A DNA stretch of 64,000 nt from contig NC_051082.1 in assembly GCF_004664715.2 (NCBI RefSeq), positions 4,789,078 to 4,853,077 of the forward strand, in the 5' to 3' direction. Shown here one piece after another: positions 11,427 through 25,309 of this stretch (positions are counted from its first letter, which is position 1; each line of letters starts with the position of its first letter). The position numbers were made by a program, and so were the translations under genes. Origin of the DNA: Peromyscus leucopus (Eukaryota > Chordata > Mammalia > Rodentia > Cricetidae). The notes under the pieces were generated by a model, which had not been told where the DNA came from, made no database searches, and was given only the letters and a program-made list of their open reading frames with translations.

Positions 11427-14400
11427 CCCTTAGATGTGGCGCACAGTCGAGGTGAGAGTGGCTGGTGCAGGTGTGACGGGCATTGTCTCCCTCTGCCCCA
11501 TCCACCAATCTGAACAGAACTCTCTACAGCTCCCCACCTTCCACTCCGAGAGCTCCGCTGCAAAGGGAAGAGAGCTCAGGCCGGCCTGGGAGCTAGCGCT
11601 GTTCAGAGTTGAACTCAGAGGCATTACTTTTTCTGCAGCCTCTGCCTGGGTTTTTTTTTCTGAACGTCGAAGCTCATCAAGGCCATCATCCGAATTTAAG
11701 CACTGTTATTTTTTTTGCATGCTTCAGCCGATCCCTTTTAGACAAACACCTTCCAATTAGCACAAAGGAAACGTGTTTTAAAACAGGTCCTGAAAATACG
11801 GTCCACTAACTTTGGAAGTTTCTCAGGACAGGGATTTTTAAAGATAAAATGCCAAATAAAACTGAAAAGAAGCTGCCGCCAGCCAGTGACCTCTGCGAGG
11901 TGGTTTAAAACCTTCTCTACGGTTCGGGACGTTACAGAAGTGGGTTCTGCGGGATCAGAAAACCACTTCACGTTAGGAACTGGTGTGTGCACGTTCAACT
12001 GTCCTTAAAATGACACTAACAGATCCAACTGTGTCACAGGGTCATTGTGCCCGAGAGTCACCTATCAACGACAGGAATGACTGGAAAACTGTGTCCAATG
12101 CCTTTTCTGTCATCGACTTTACAGAAGCTGACCTTGAGGTAAAGGCCCTGGGCTTCTGTCTGGGTGGGAACCGCCCTGTGTTCTTGGGGTTTTGGTCACT
12201 GTAGGATCACTGGACTCAGCAAAGAAAGGCATGAGACAGGAGTGGAGGAATTGATGAGCAATGTCCCAGATATGGCTGGGGGACGGTGCAGTCGGTAGGT
12301 AAAGACCTAGGATATAGCTGGGGGATGGTGCAGTTGGCAGAGTGCTTTATCCCCAGAACCCACATCAAAACCGGGTGTAGGAGCTGGAGAGACGGCCCAG
12401 CAGTTAACAACATTTGCTCTTGTAACATTGCCCATGTCGTGTGGCTGGGAACCACTCACAATTCCAGTTCCAGCAGACCCAGTGCAGATGTATTTTATGT
12501 GTTTGAGTGTTTTGCCTGCATGTATGTCGGTACATCCCATACGTGCCTGGTACCCACCGAGGCCAAAAGAGGACGGGAGATTCCCCTGGATCTGGAGTTA
12601 CAGATGCTTGTAAGACATCATGTGGGTGTTGGAAAAAGAACCCAGGTCCTCTGCAAGAGCAACAAGTGCTCATAGCCACCATGCCACCTCTCCAGCCCCT
12701 AAAAAAAGAAGGCCACGTGTATGGCGCACACTTGTGATCCCAGCAATGAGGGGGGAGTGGAAGGGGGTCCCTGGGCTCGCTGGCCAGCCAGCCTGGTTCC
12801 TATGGTAAGTTCCAGATCAGTGAGGAACTGGTAAACATAAATAAACAACTAAAAGGTGGACATGATGCCTGTGAGCTAACACCTGTTCCATGCACACAAA
12901 TACACACCCATGCACACACGTATGGACATGTCCCACAGGTGAACATGCATAGGATAAAATGTTGGACATAATGTAATGCAAGCACTTTGAGATAAATAGT
13001 GAAGACTATTTAATGTAAATCTGCCTCATGCATTAAATAGTTTAAAAGATCAGTCATACCCTGGTCAAATAAAAAGTGGGCATTTTACCTCTTTCCTGTC
13101 AGCTTGAGTTTCTCCAGCGTAGAGGGAGGGGACATGGTTCCTCCTCCAGGCTAAGTCCAGTCTCGACTTAGATCCACTGGGCTTGCACATTTATTCTTTA
13201 TTTACTCTTCAGTTTTGAAACAAACTGCATCATGGGTAAATACTGAACAGAATTTTGTCTTTTGATTTTCTGTTCTGATTATAAATCTGTTCATGCCTGG
13301 CGGCAGTGGTGCACGCCTTTAATCCCAGCACTTGGGAAGCAGAGCCAGGCGGATCTCTGTGAGTTCGAGGCCAGCCTGGTCTACAGAGTGAGTTCCAGGA
13401 AAGGCTCCAAAGCTACACAGAGAAACCCTGTCTCGAAAAACAAAACAAAAATCTGTTTATCTTTCAAGGACCAAAATGTAGTTTTATAAAATGATAATAT
13501 TTGAGACACACTATTTGAAAACTGAATGGCTTACCTATGAGGTTGGTTTGGAGACAGGGTCTTGCTAAGTAGCCCAGTCTAGCCTGGAAATAGTGATCCC
13601 CCTGCCTCAGCCTCCCAAGTGCTGGAGTTACATGCATACACTTCCCCTGCTAGCTGGGAGTTTGTTGTTTTATAAACTGATTTTTAATAAGGGTTTTTTG
13701 TTTTGTTTGGGTTTGGTTTTTGTATACAGGGTTTCTTGGTGCAGTAGCCCTGGCTATTCTGGCCTTGTAGACCAGGCTGGCCTCAAACTCACAGGGATCC
13801 ACCTGCCTCTGCCTCCCCAGTGCTGGGATTAAAGGTGTGCGCCATCACACCTGGCTTACAAACTGCTTTTATAAAATGTTCATGTATTTATATTTTGTGC
13901 TGGGGGCTGAGAGAGGCTTTCCTCCAGCCCCCATTCCTCATTAAGCTAATTAATACCGGAAGTGACCAGGGCACATTCCTAGGGAGGAGGCAGCTGGCTC
14001 TGTGAACTGGGCAGGGAGATGTCTCAATGCCGTTTGTCAGGGAGGTGCTGCTGACCCCTCTGTCGCTGTCCCCCGCCTGCCTAAACATATCTAGAACCTC
14101 TTTGGGATCATCGCCAGCGTCCTACACCTGGGCAACATTTGTTTCAAGGAGGACAAGCAAGGCTGTGCCAGCGTTCCGGACACGCACGAGATCAAGTGGA
14201 TTGCCAAGGTGACCTTCCTTTCCTGAAGAGCAATGGAGTGGGGAGCCCGGCCCCCAGGTGTCCACAGCAGCCCAGATGGCCAGCACCGCACTCTTTTGCT
14301 GGTGCCAGTTAGGAGCATTAGGGGGAGCTGCGACCACTGAACTTGCTTCTGTTTCTTTTGTTTTTGCGATAAGATCTCTTTACGCAGCCTAGGCTGACCC

Positions 14401-17400
14401 TGAGCCGGCGTCATCCGGTCTCGGGGCTCCCTGAAATGACAGGGGTGTGCAGCACATAGCGGGTTCAGTGAGGCCCTTCCTCCCTAAAGCACAGTGGCGA
14501 GGGTGGGGGACCCTGGACCTGGAGAGGACACAGGCTCTTCAGAGTCACCAAGGGACGACCGAATTCTTTCCTGCAGCTCCTGGGGGTCTGCCCGGAGGTT
14601 CTCCTGGAAGCTCTCACCCACAGGAAGATTGAAGCCAAAACAGAGGAGGTGAAAATGTCACTGAGGAGATCTGTGTCCCCCACCCATGACTGCCTGACTC
14701 AGATGGTAGCTCTCTGGTGTCCGCTGTGGGTAACAAACCCCCAAACCCAGCCTACCAGGCCCTGAGTGGTTCAGCTCTTGCTGGGGTCCCAGCCCCATCT
14801 CCCCACACCCACACCCCCATTCCTCCATCCCCCATTAGTCATCCCCACCTCCTACCCCTCGTCCCCCTTCCTAACCCCTCCCCCCGCTACACCTGCCACA
14901 CCATCTCATGCTTTGTACATGGTGCTCCTTCACGGGGCCTTTGCACATGCTGTTCCCTCTGCTGGAATGCCCTTCCCTGTTCTTCATCCTTTAGCCCCCA
15001 GAGCCCTGAATCACGGCCCCTTCCCTGATCACATGCCTCGACCTCTCCTTGCGGCACCTGTCACTCTGCCTGCCCCATGGCTCTCCTTTGTGTGATTCTT
15101 GGCGGGTTTGGTCCGCGCTCCCAACCCTGCACCAAGCTGAGCCTGCAAACCCCGGGACGGCAGGGCTGTGTCTGGGTCCCGGTCTCCTAACGTGTATTCT
15201 TTGCTCAGTCACCACCGAAGACTAGCGGGACCACTGAGGGGCGGGGCTTGCCCCGTCTGTAACGCGGCGGCGTACCTTGCCCTTTCTTCCAGGTGATATG
15301 CCCACTGACGGTAGAACTCTCTGTTTACGCTAGAGATGCCATGGCAAAGGCCGTTTACGGGCGGACGTTTACTTGGCTGGTCAATAAAATCAATTCCTCC
15401 CTAGTCAACAAGGTGGGTCAACACGGGTGGCATGTCTTGGTCTCACCAAGTGCTGATGTCTTACCGTCCCCATAGTAAAGTGGCTGTGAAGGGTGGAGCG
15501 TAAGCGCCTCATGGGCAGGGGTGACATCGTATTGGGTCTTCCAGTGCCTGCACACAGTAGGCCAACATGCGTACACACCACATGGCTTGGCAGTCCTTCA
15601 CAAGGTCTGGCATCCATAGCACCTGTGGTATACCAGATGGCTTTGTGGGCCCACAGAAGCTTCATGCAGACACAGAATTTTAATATGTCTAAGAACATGC
15701 AGCTGATCCCCAAACTCCTGCTTAGGTTAAGTTCCTTTTTTGAGTGGAATCAGGTAAGATGGGAGTTTATCTAAAGCCAGACATTGAGGCATGACTCTAA
15801 GCCTAGGGTGCAGAATACAGACCAGGAAGCAGCATCTCAGTTCACTCAGACAGAAGAGCCCACTGTGACCAATTAAAAATAGTAAGTGGTACTAGATAGC
15901 TCAGCAGTTAAGAATGCTACTGGTTTTGCAGAGGACACAAGTTCAGTTCCCAGCATCCACAATGGTCGGCTCACAACCACCTGTGATTCCAGTTCCAGGG
16001 GACCCAGATGACCAATTCTGGCCTCTGTGTGTACCTGAATACATGTGGCATGTGTGCATGTATCCATGCACACATACACATAAATAAATCTTTAAATTAA
16101 TAATAACAAGCACATTCTCTGTGGCTCCACAAGCTGGGTGATGGAGAAGTGTAGACGTTTACTTAGCTCAGGGTTCTGGAGGCTGGGGGGTTGAGAGCAC
16201 GATGCTGCATCTGGTGTCGTCTCCTCCAGCACCCGACGTGGTGGAGGACATCCCATAGGGAGGCTCGATGCGCTGGTGAGCCTCTTCATCTTGGTGGCCC
16301 CACCTCAGGATCTTGTCCTCCAAGTACCGATAACAAGCATCGGAAGATATTTCTGACACGTAGACTTTGGGGAGAAACACTGAAACCAGAGCCTCATTGT
16401 GGGGTGTCCGCCCCCATGCCTGTATAAAATGGCATCCATGTGGTTGCCCCTCTCGCCCGGGCAAGCACTTCCTTGGCAGTTTGTAGGTCACTTTTCATTG
16501 TTGGTTTTGGATCTGAATGCACACTTGGGAGGCTGGAGAGACATGAAGCCAGGATGTGAAGCAGAAGACACATGTTGCTGGCCTAGACAAACCACGGTCA
16601 GGTCCGGCTGAGGAGCCGGCAGGAGGAGCCGGCTGACCGGCCCCAGAGGTTACCCTTTGTCGCTCAGTCCCAGCCTTGGGGACAACAACATGGCTTCAAG
16701 TATTACAAAATGACAAACCTAGCTGAATCAGTCCGTTTTCCATTACTCTGATGAGGAGGAGGAGGAGGATGAGTACCACATGGCAAGAGAGGAGGCGCTC
16801 TATGCGTCTGCTCTGGTCTCCCTCTCTCTTCCTGGGAAGTCAGCAGCAGCTCGTCACGGGGGCTCCACTCTGGTGTTCTTATCTAGCTGATGACCCCCCA
16901 GAGCTCTCCCCCCCACACCTCCAAACTCTACAGTCAAGTTTAGTTTCCTCTTAAAGCCTCACTGTGGGGATTAAGTTTCAACACAAGAGCCTTTAGGTAA
17001 GGGCTGGAAGGATGGCTCAGTGGTTAAAAGCACTGGCTGCTCTTTCAGAGGACCAGGTTGGGTTCCCAGCACCCACGTCAGGTAGCTCACAGCTGACCGA
17101 AACACCAGCTCCAGGGGATCCAACACCCTCTTCTGGCCTCTGTGGACACCTGCAAACACACACACTAAAAATAAATGTTTCAATGAAGTTTTGGAAGCTA
17201 CACGGATGGCCCAAGCCGCAGTACTAGCAGCTAATGGCATGCATTTTTTTTCCCACTAGGATTTCACCCAAAAGACTGTGATTGGGTTGCTGGACATCTA
17301 TGGCTTCGAAGTCTTTGACAAGAACGGGTGAGTTGCCGCTGTCTGCCTGCCGTGTTTTCCTCCTTGTGGTTTTAGTCAGAGTCTACGCCATGGTTAAGGA

Positions 17401-20400
17401 GCTGGACTTAGTTTTCCTGACCCTGGAACTACAGATTACCACAGCCCTCAATCCACACACTAGGCACGTGCTCCACTCACAGGCTGCATCCCTGGCCGCT
17501 CCAACGCTGTCCCGGAAGCAGAGCCGTAAACCACCTGACCCTGTTCCCACTTGATCCATCCTTTATTAGTGGACCGCTCGGTAGATAGGAGCTGTGTACT
17601 CACCAAGAGGTGGTCTGGTTGTGCCTGTCCTAGCTGCACATGATCGTTGCATGTTTTGTTGCATGATCGAAATCCCCTGCGTCTCTAGTTTCGAACAGTT
17701 CTGTATAAACTACTGCAACGAGAAACTGCAGCAGCTGCTCATAGAGAGGACGCTGAAGGCCGAGCAGGCCGAGTATGAATCCGAAGGCATCGAGGTGAGC
17801 ATTGGACGTGTTTCTGAATCTGAGTGAGTGTGTGGCTCTGAGAGGGGAGGAGAGGAGGGAGGGAGGGGAAGGACGGACAGACAGAGGAGGGCACAGGGCT
17901 GGCAGTAGCCCCAGGGCTTTGAACACACTGGTGAGGTGTTCTAGCCCCAGCTCCACCCCGGCCCCTCCTCATTCATCTGGGAAGTGTTATCTCGCTGGAT
18001 AGTTCCTGGATCGAGGACTTTAATTCTTCCCTAGGAAGATACTTGGGATATTTAGAAAATATCATTTGAGGATTTTTAAATTTCGGTTTTGTGTGTCCAT
18101 CTGCACGATGTGTGTGTATAGGTGCACATGCCAGGACACAGGACAACTTCCCGGAGTCGGTTCTTTCCTCCACCTTTACATGGGTTCCAGGGGTCGAACT
18201 CAGGCTTGTGTGGCAAACACCTTTACCTGCTGAGCCCTCTCGCCGGCCCCCAAAGCATCATTTTCAAAGATTTTAAGCTATGTGTCTGTGTGGGTACGGG
18301 CACCTCGGCACAGGTGCCCGTGGGGGCCAGAAAAGGGGGCAGGCTCCCTGGAGCCAGTTACAGGCAGTTATAAGCCACAGGATGTGCATACTGGGAACTG
18401 AATCTGAGTCCTCCGTGAGAGCTGTAAATGTTCCTAACGGCCAAGCCATCTCTCCAGTCCCTCCCAAAGTGTAGTTCTTCAGGTTGGAAATGAAAATCAG
18501 GTTTTGAGAAAGTATTTGGAGAATCCCTGTCAAACCAATGTGCTCAATGCCCCTGTGCATGCTGGGAGAGCTCTTCCCTCTCGTCCTTTTAGTGGGAGCC
18601 TGTTCAGTACTTCAACAACAAGATCATCTGTGACTTGGTCGAAGAGAGACACCGAGGGATCATGTCTATTCTGGTGAGAAAACAATGGCCCAGTTCCTTC
18701 ACTGGTGTGGGAGCCCACAGAGGTTTCCTAGTGAGACTGAACTCGCTTTACACAGCAGGGCTGCATTAGGGGATGGCTGGACCACGTGCATGGTCACTAG
18801 TTATCTGGGATGGTCTGCACTTGGCTGTGCTGGGGGAAGGTCTATTGCTCCACCCCTTGGCATTCCTTTAAAAGCCTTTTAGTGGAGACAGAAGGGGCTG
18901 GTGGGTCTTGAGCCAGGCCCTCCCGAGGCTATCCTGTGTTTCTAGTTTTCCTCTCATCATTTTCTAGGTATCTCTATCTAAATATTTCCCACTTCTCCCT
19001 GTTCGAGTACCCTGGACGTAAAAGTGGGGGCTGGACCCCCACATGCTGGGTGTCTGCCACAGGTGGACAAATGTTCCCAGGGCTTGAAAGGGGCAGAGGA
19101 AGCCCCATGTAACCCCAGCAACTCAGGCAGATTGCTGTGGGTTTGAGGCCAGCCTGGACTACACAGTACTGAGAAACGCACTAGTTCAGGCTCAGCCGCT
19201 TTCGCTCCATGAGGCCTCTGCATGGTGCGTGCGGCTCTTCTTGACCCTTGACGGCCCGTTCAGACTGTTTACATCAGCTGCCTTGGCAACCTCAAGTGTC
19301 TTCGGGAAGTCCACAACTATGGCCAGCCAGAGCAAGATGTGGTGGGGGCCTGCCATCCCGGCATTCCAGAATCATGAGCTTGAGGCCAGCCTGAGCTACA
19401 TATTAAGACACTAACTAAGGGGCGAGGGGGGAAGGAGGGACAGAAAAATGGGTCAGACTGGGGTGTGGTGGTACATGCCTGTTGTTCCAACACTCAGGAG
19501 GCTGAGGCAGGAGGATTATGAGTTTGAGACCACTCCAAGCTACATGGCGAGATGCCAACTAGAGGCAAGGGAGAAGAAAGGAGAGGGAAGGGGGAGGGAG
19601 GGAGGAAGGGAGGAGGAAGGAAGGAAGGAAGGAAGGAAGGAAGGAAGGAAGGAAGGAAGGAAGGAAGGGCTGATGGATGGACAGACAGACACAGGTTGGA
19701 GCCTGTGCTGGTGGTGTGCTTACGCTCTCAGCCCTGGGAAGACTAAAGCAGGAGCCAGAGGCAGCCTGGATACATGGCAAAGCCCCGCCTGGAAAGGAAA
19801 GGCTAGGAGGGAGATGGGGAAGGAACCTGGACCAGCCAGATGCAGAGAGTCACTGTGTGGCGTTTCCAGTCTCTCTGGGGTGGAGGCTCCCTCAGCCAGC
19901 CCAGGGTCCAAGCACACGTGGTGGGTAACCCCTTCCTCGCAGAGGTACACCCAGTCTCCTGCGAGGTGACAGGAATTTAATCTAGAACCTTCAACCACTG
20001 CTGGAGACAACGCGCTTGGCTTTTAGCCGGCGCAGGCCATGGTGCGCAGCTGAGGTGTCTTTTCCTTTGAAAGGATGAAGAATGCATCCGTCCCGGTCCC
20101 GCTACAGACTTGAGCTTCCTGGAGAGGCTGGAAGAGAAAGTGGGCAAGCATGCGCACTTCCAAACGTGTGTACTTCATCTGGGGGGCTGGCCCGCGGGGA
20201 GGAGGCTATGGCGTCTGTCTTGGACCTGTGTCCGAGCGCAAGTACTTTGGGGCTGTAGAGATGGCTCAGTGGGTGAGAGCATTGGCTGGGCAAGCCTGAG
20301 GACCTGAGTTCGGATCCCAGCACCCACGTGAAAAGCTGGGCATGGCTGCACTCATCCGTAACCCCAGGGCTGTGGAGGGACAATTGCCGGAGCCTGCTGG

Positions 20401-23400
20401 CTGCCAGCCGACCTAAAAGAATAAGGCGTAGGGTGACAGAGAAGGACAGCAGTGTCTGTCCTCCTCCAACCATGTACATATGCTCACCCACACCGCACAC
20501 ACGCATACACACAGCACAGTGACCTCATACACAAAAGTAGCATCCTGAAAGCCGGCTCATGTGCCAGCGTGCCCTTGTTGGTAGAAATCGGACTGACGGG
20601 AAGCAGAGCGTCTGTCCCGCTTTGTTCGGCCGTGGTGGTTACATTTCATGTGTGGTGCAGGTGTGAGATGGTCCTTGTGAACAATTTAGGGACAGGAGGG
20701 ACAGCCAGATGCAGGGATACAGCCCGGCCGTTCCAGTGCTCGGGAGGCTGAGACAGGGAATCGGGAGTTCAGGCCACACTGAAGGACGTTAAAATGGAGA
20801 AAGAAATGAGGAAAGCCTGGGGATGGGGCTGTAGCTCAGTCCAGGAGTGCAAAGCCCTGGGGTTCATTCCAGTGCTGGAAAAATAAAAATGAAAAGTGAT
20901 TTGTGTCTAAAATAGTGTGAATGTGCAGCAGGGAGTGTGTGTGTGTGCGCACGAGCACACGCGTGCATGCATGCATGCGCACACGTTGGAGTTATGGGCG
21001 GTTGTGAGCCATCCTATGTAGGTGCTGGGAACCTCTGAGTCATCTCTACACCCCTGGATGTTCACATTTATACGTAAGCCCCATGCTGATCAAAAGCATT
21101 CACAATGGCTCAGAAAGGAAATTCAAATTCTAACTTAGTCTTTGAGACAAGTAAGAGAAAAATGTAAACAGGGTCTAGAACCAGGAGTTAGGTATTCCCT
21201 TAAACCCAAACTTGGGAGGCAGAGGTAGGAGGATCTCTGAGTTCGAGGCCAGCTTGGTCTATGTAACAAGTTCCTGGCCAGTCAGACCTGGATTCATCCC
21301 CTAGCACCAACGAACAAAAGAAAACAAAACAAAAACCTGGCTTTGAGGCCTTGTCCCAGCGTGGCCGCTGAATGAGTGGGCAAAGCGGAGGTGAGCAGCC
21401 TCTTCGGCATTGGAACCTCACTTCTGCAAAGTGGGGTCTCACCACATCTACCCAGCAGCTCTGTGAGTGTCCACAGAAGTTGTCATCCACAGTAAACCCG
21501 TCAGACCCGAGGGACAAGTGGATGAAGCTGTATGTGCAAATGAAGTGAGCGTGGCCAATGGACTGAGCACAGTCACAAATGGCCTCTCACCGGGACTAGG
21601 GTCCGTCCATTAGCCTAGGCTGACTGGCCTGCGAGCTCCAGGGACCAGTTTGTCTCCAACTCCCCAGGGCTGTGGCTACATGTTCACGCCATCAACTTTC
21701 ACCTTTTTTTTTTTTTTTTTTTAAAAAACCCTGGGTTCTAAAAAATCAAATTCGGGTCTCATGCTTATACATGCTTGTGCATTTTGCCAAATGAACTATT
21801 TACCAAAACCTTTTGAAAAAATATATATTAATTTACTTATTTGCGTGTGTGAGAATGCCCGTGAACACACTTACCACATTGTGTGGAGGTCAGAGGACAG
21901 CTTGAGGAAGAGTCAGTTCTCTCTTTCTACTGGCAGGTCCCTGGGTTCGAACTACGGGCATCAGACTTGGTGGCAAGCACCTTTACCCACTGAACCATCT
22001 CACTGGATCGCCGCCTCCTCCTTCCTTGCATTTTTGAGACAGGGTCTCACTATGTAGCCTTGGCTGGCCTGAAGCTTACTATGCAGACCAGGCTGGCCTC
22101 AGACTCATAGAGATCCTCCTGCCTCCTGAGTACTGGGATTAAAGTTGTGTGCTACCGCCGGGCGGTGGTGGCGCACGCCTTTCATCCCAGCACTCGGGAG
22201 GCAGAGGCAGGCGGATTTCTGTGAGTTTGAGGCCAGCCTGGGCTACAGAGCGAGATCTAGGAAAGGAGCAAAGCTACACAGAGAAATCCTGTCTTGAAAC
22301 CTCCCCCACCCCCAAAAAAAAGTTGTGTGCTACCACACCCAACCTCTTTTTTTTATTTATTATTATTATTTTAAAAACCGGGGCTGAAGAGATTGAGAGC
22401 ACGTGTTGCTCTTTCAGAGGACCCAGATTTGGTTCCCTGTCTCTCACTCCAGTTCCAGGCCATCCAACACCGTCTTCTGGCCTCAACAGGCACCAGGCAC
22501 AGACATACATGCAGGCACAACACAAAATTAAAAAATAACCCCAAACCCCTGCATTGTTGTTGAGGGAGCCCAAGGCTTCGAGCTTGCCGGGCAAGCGTTC
22601 CACAGAGTCAGGCCCCCAGCGCCAGGTTACTTTATTTAAAAAGCAAAACTTGCTGGCGTGGTGGTGCACACCTTTAATCCCAGCACTCGGGAGGCAGAGC
22701 CAGGCGGATCTCTGTGAGTTCGAGGCCAGCCTGGGCTACAGAGTGAGATCCAGGAAAGGCGCCAAAACTACACAGAGAAACCCTGTCTTGAAAAACCAAA
22801 CAACCAAACAAACCAAACTTGAATGTTTCTCACAGGCGTGTTTTTCTTCCTCACTAGCTTAGGTGTGAAAGGAGGCGCTAAGTGTGAGAACTGATACACA
22901 GCCAGACACAGGGAGCAGGGCTCACTGGGAGCCTCCATGGAGTCAGCTTCAGAGCAGATGGCAATGTCCCTGAGCAGCTGGCCCAGGATTTCTCTGTCAT
23001 TCTTGCCACGGTGACGGTGGTGGCGGAGAAAGGGTCCAGTGGCTTGTGTGTGTCTTGCAGCAGGAAGCTGGCTGGTCCAAAGGGCTGGAAGAGGATTGGC
23101 TGGCTGGAGTTCCGCCTCCTGCACTATGCGGGAGAGGTCACCTACAGTACCAAAGGTGAGTGGCGGAGGTCACCTACAGTACCAAAGGTGAGTGGAGGAG
23201 GTCACCTACAGTACCAAAGGTGAGTGGCGGAGGTCACCTACAGTACCAAAGGTGAGTGGCGGAGGTTGTGAGTCACAGCCCCACTGTGCACACCGGTCAC
23301 CAAGTCCTCCACCAAATACTATCTGCGGCCACCCCAAAGTTCCTTAGTGTTGCGTTCAAGCATGCCACATGAAAGGCTTTTCTTGTTTTGTTTATTATTT

Positions 23401-25278
23401 TAGATATAACCACCAATTTTTAAAACCTAAGTATTCATACACCATGTAGTTCATCCATTAACGTGTGCAACTTGAGGGTTTTAGTGTATTCCAGAGTTGG
23501 GTAACTGTACACTCAATTTCCTTTTGGACACACTACCCTTTCCCATGCCCTCTGTCCCTCCCCCACAGTACTAGAGAATTAAGTAATATACTTTCTAAGT
23601 CCACAGCCTCTCCTGTCATGGACTGGAGAATCACACATGTGGTCTTTGGGAGTCTGACTTCCCTCATTTAGTACAATGTTTCAAGGTTCTATCACGGTGC
23701 CATTCTTTTTCACTGCTGAGTAATATTCCTTTCTCTGGGTAAGTCTGTCTGTGCTCATCTTTTGGTAAAGCGTTCAGGGTGCTTAACCTTCCAGACATGG
23801 TGAAACTGACAGAACATGCCTGTATACTCCCATTCCCCAGCAGTTCCAGAGACTGAGTCTAGGACCCATGCACATTAGGTAGGTGCCCTGTCACTGAGAT
23901 AGTCCCTCAATCCTTTCTGGAAAGTTTTAGAATTTTGAGACAGTCTCACTAAGTTGCCCCGGCTGACTTTGAACTTGCCATCTTCCCACCTCAGCTCCGG
24001 GAGTAGCTGAGATAACCTGGCTTGCTTTCGTTTTCCTGGGTAGATAGTGAGGAAGTGCCCTACTCAGTGTTCTGAGGAGCCTCCTCACCACCACGGCCCT
24101 AGCCTCTCCACATTCTGCCCAGCACCCACAATGCTCTGCCAGCTGCACTCTGGGCAGGTGTGAAGGCCTGTCCTGTGGTTCTCCCAGAGGTGGCTGATGC
24201 CAAACACTCCTCATACCAGTCATTTGCATATCTTCCTTGAAGAAATGCCTGTTTAGATACTTTGCTCATTAAAATGTATTGTTGAATCTCGAGCGTTCTT
24301 TATATATTCTGGACACTGGAGCTTTTATCAGATAAAGATTTGCCATATTCTCCCCAGTTCTGAGAACTGACCTTTCTCGTTATCGATGGTGTCTTTCAAA
24401 GCACCAAAAAGTTTGTCACTAAGAATCTTTTAAAAGCCAGGCAGTGGTGGCGCACGCCTTTAATCCCAGCACTGCCCAGAGGCAGGCAGATCTCTGCGTT
24501 CCAGGCCAGCCTGGTCTACAGAGTGTGTTCCAGGACAGCCAGGGCTACACAGAGAAACCCTGTCCCAAAAAACCAAATCTTTTTAAAGTAACAGAATACA
24601 TTTTTAGTTTTCTCCTTTCTTAAATAAAGGTAAAGTAGTATCGAGAACATTTTTTGAAAGAATAGGCTGGCTCTGTGATGACTCCTGATCTTGTTTACAG
24701 AATTAAAGTGACGCTCTTGTGAGGCTAGAAACCAGCTACGTATGGTATAGGGCGCACAGACGGAAGGGAAGTCACTTTCTGCTCCTAACCCCCCCCCCCC
24801 AATCAGGATCCACACTTCCTGTCAGTACTTCTGGAGAGGCCTTAGTATCTGCCCACAAAGGCTGGAACACATGCTCCTCTGCGTTGTGTATTTTCATCTG
24901 TGTGACGAACGCTAGAGTCTTGGGCCACATCCTCTGGGTTTACCCCGGGGCAGGCATGGTCCCAGGTTTGGTGAGAGGAATGCCATGGTCCCCCTGAGCT
25001 CACAGCAGTTCACGGTGTCTCCTGGAGTCTCCGCGCCAGGAACTGCACTGGACTTCTTAGTTCTGCCTGAGCTACAGGGTCTATTAAAAGCGAGCTTTAG
25101 CCGGGTGGTAGTGGCGCATGCCTTTAATCCCAGAACTCGGGAGGCAGAGGCAGGCGGATCTCTGTGAGTTCGAGGCCAGCCTGGTCTCCAAAGCGAGTTC
25201 CAGGAAAGGCAGGGCTACACAGAGGAACCCTGTTTCAAGAAAAAAAAAAAAGAATAAGAATAAGAATAAGAATAAGAA

Positions 25279-25309
<31 letters not shown>

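Noticed and set aside
20816..20880. tRNA gene
   Set aside because: The tRNA-Ala-like block is part of an ID-like SINE with an A-rich tail, not a stand-alone tRNA.
23136..23263. CRISPR-like direct repeat
   Set aside because: The four copies are back to back with no spacers, in a rodent gene. It is a tandem duplication of a splice junction.
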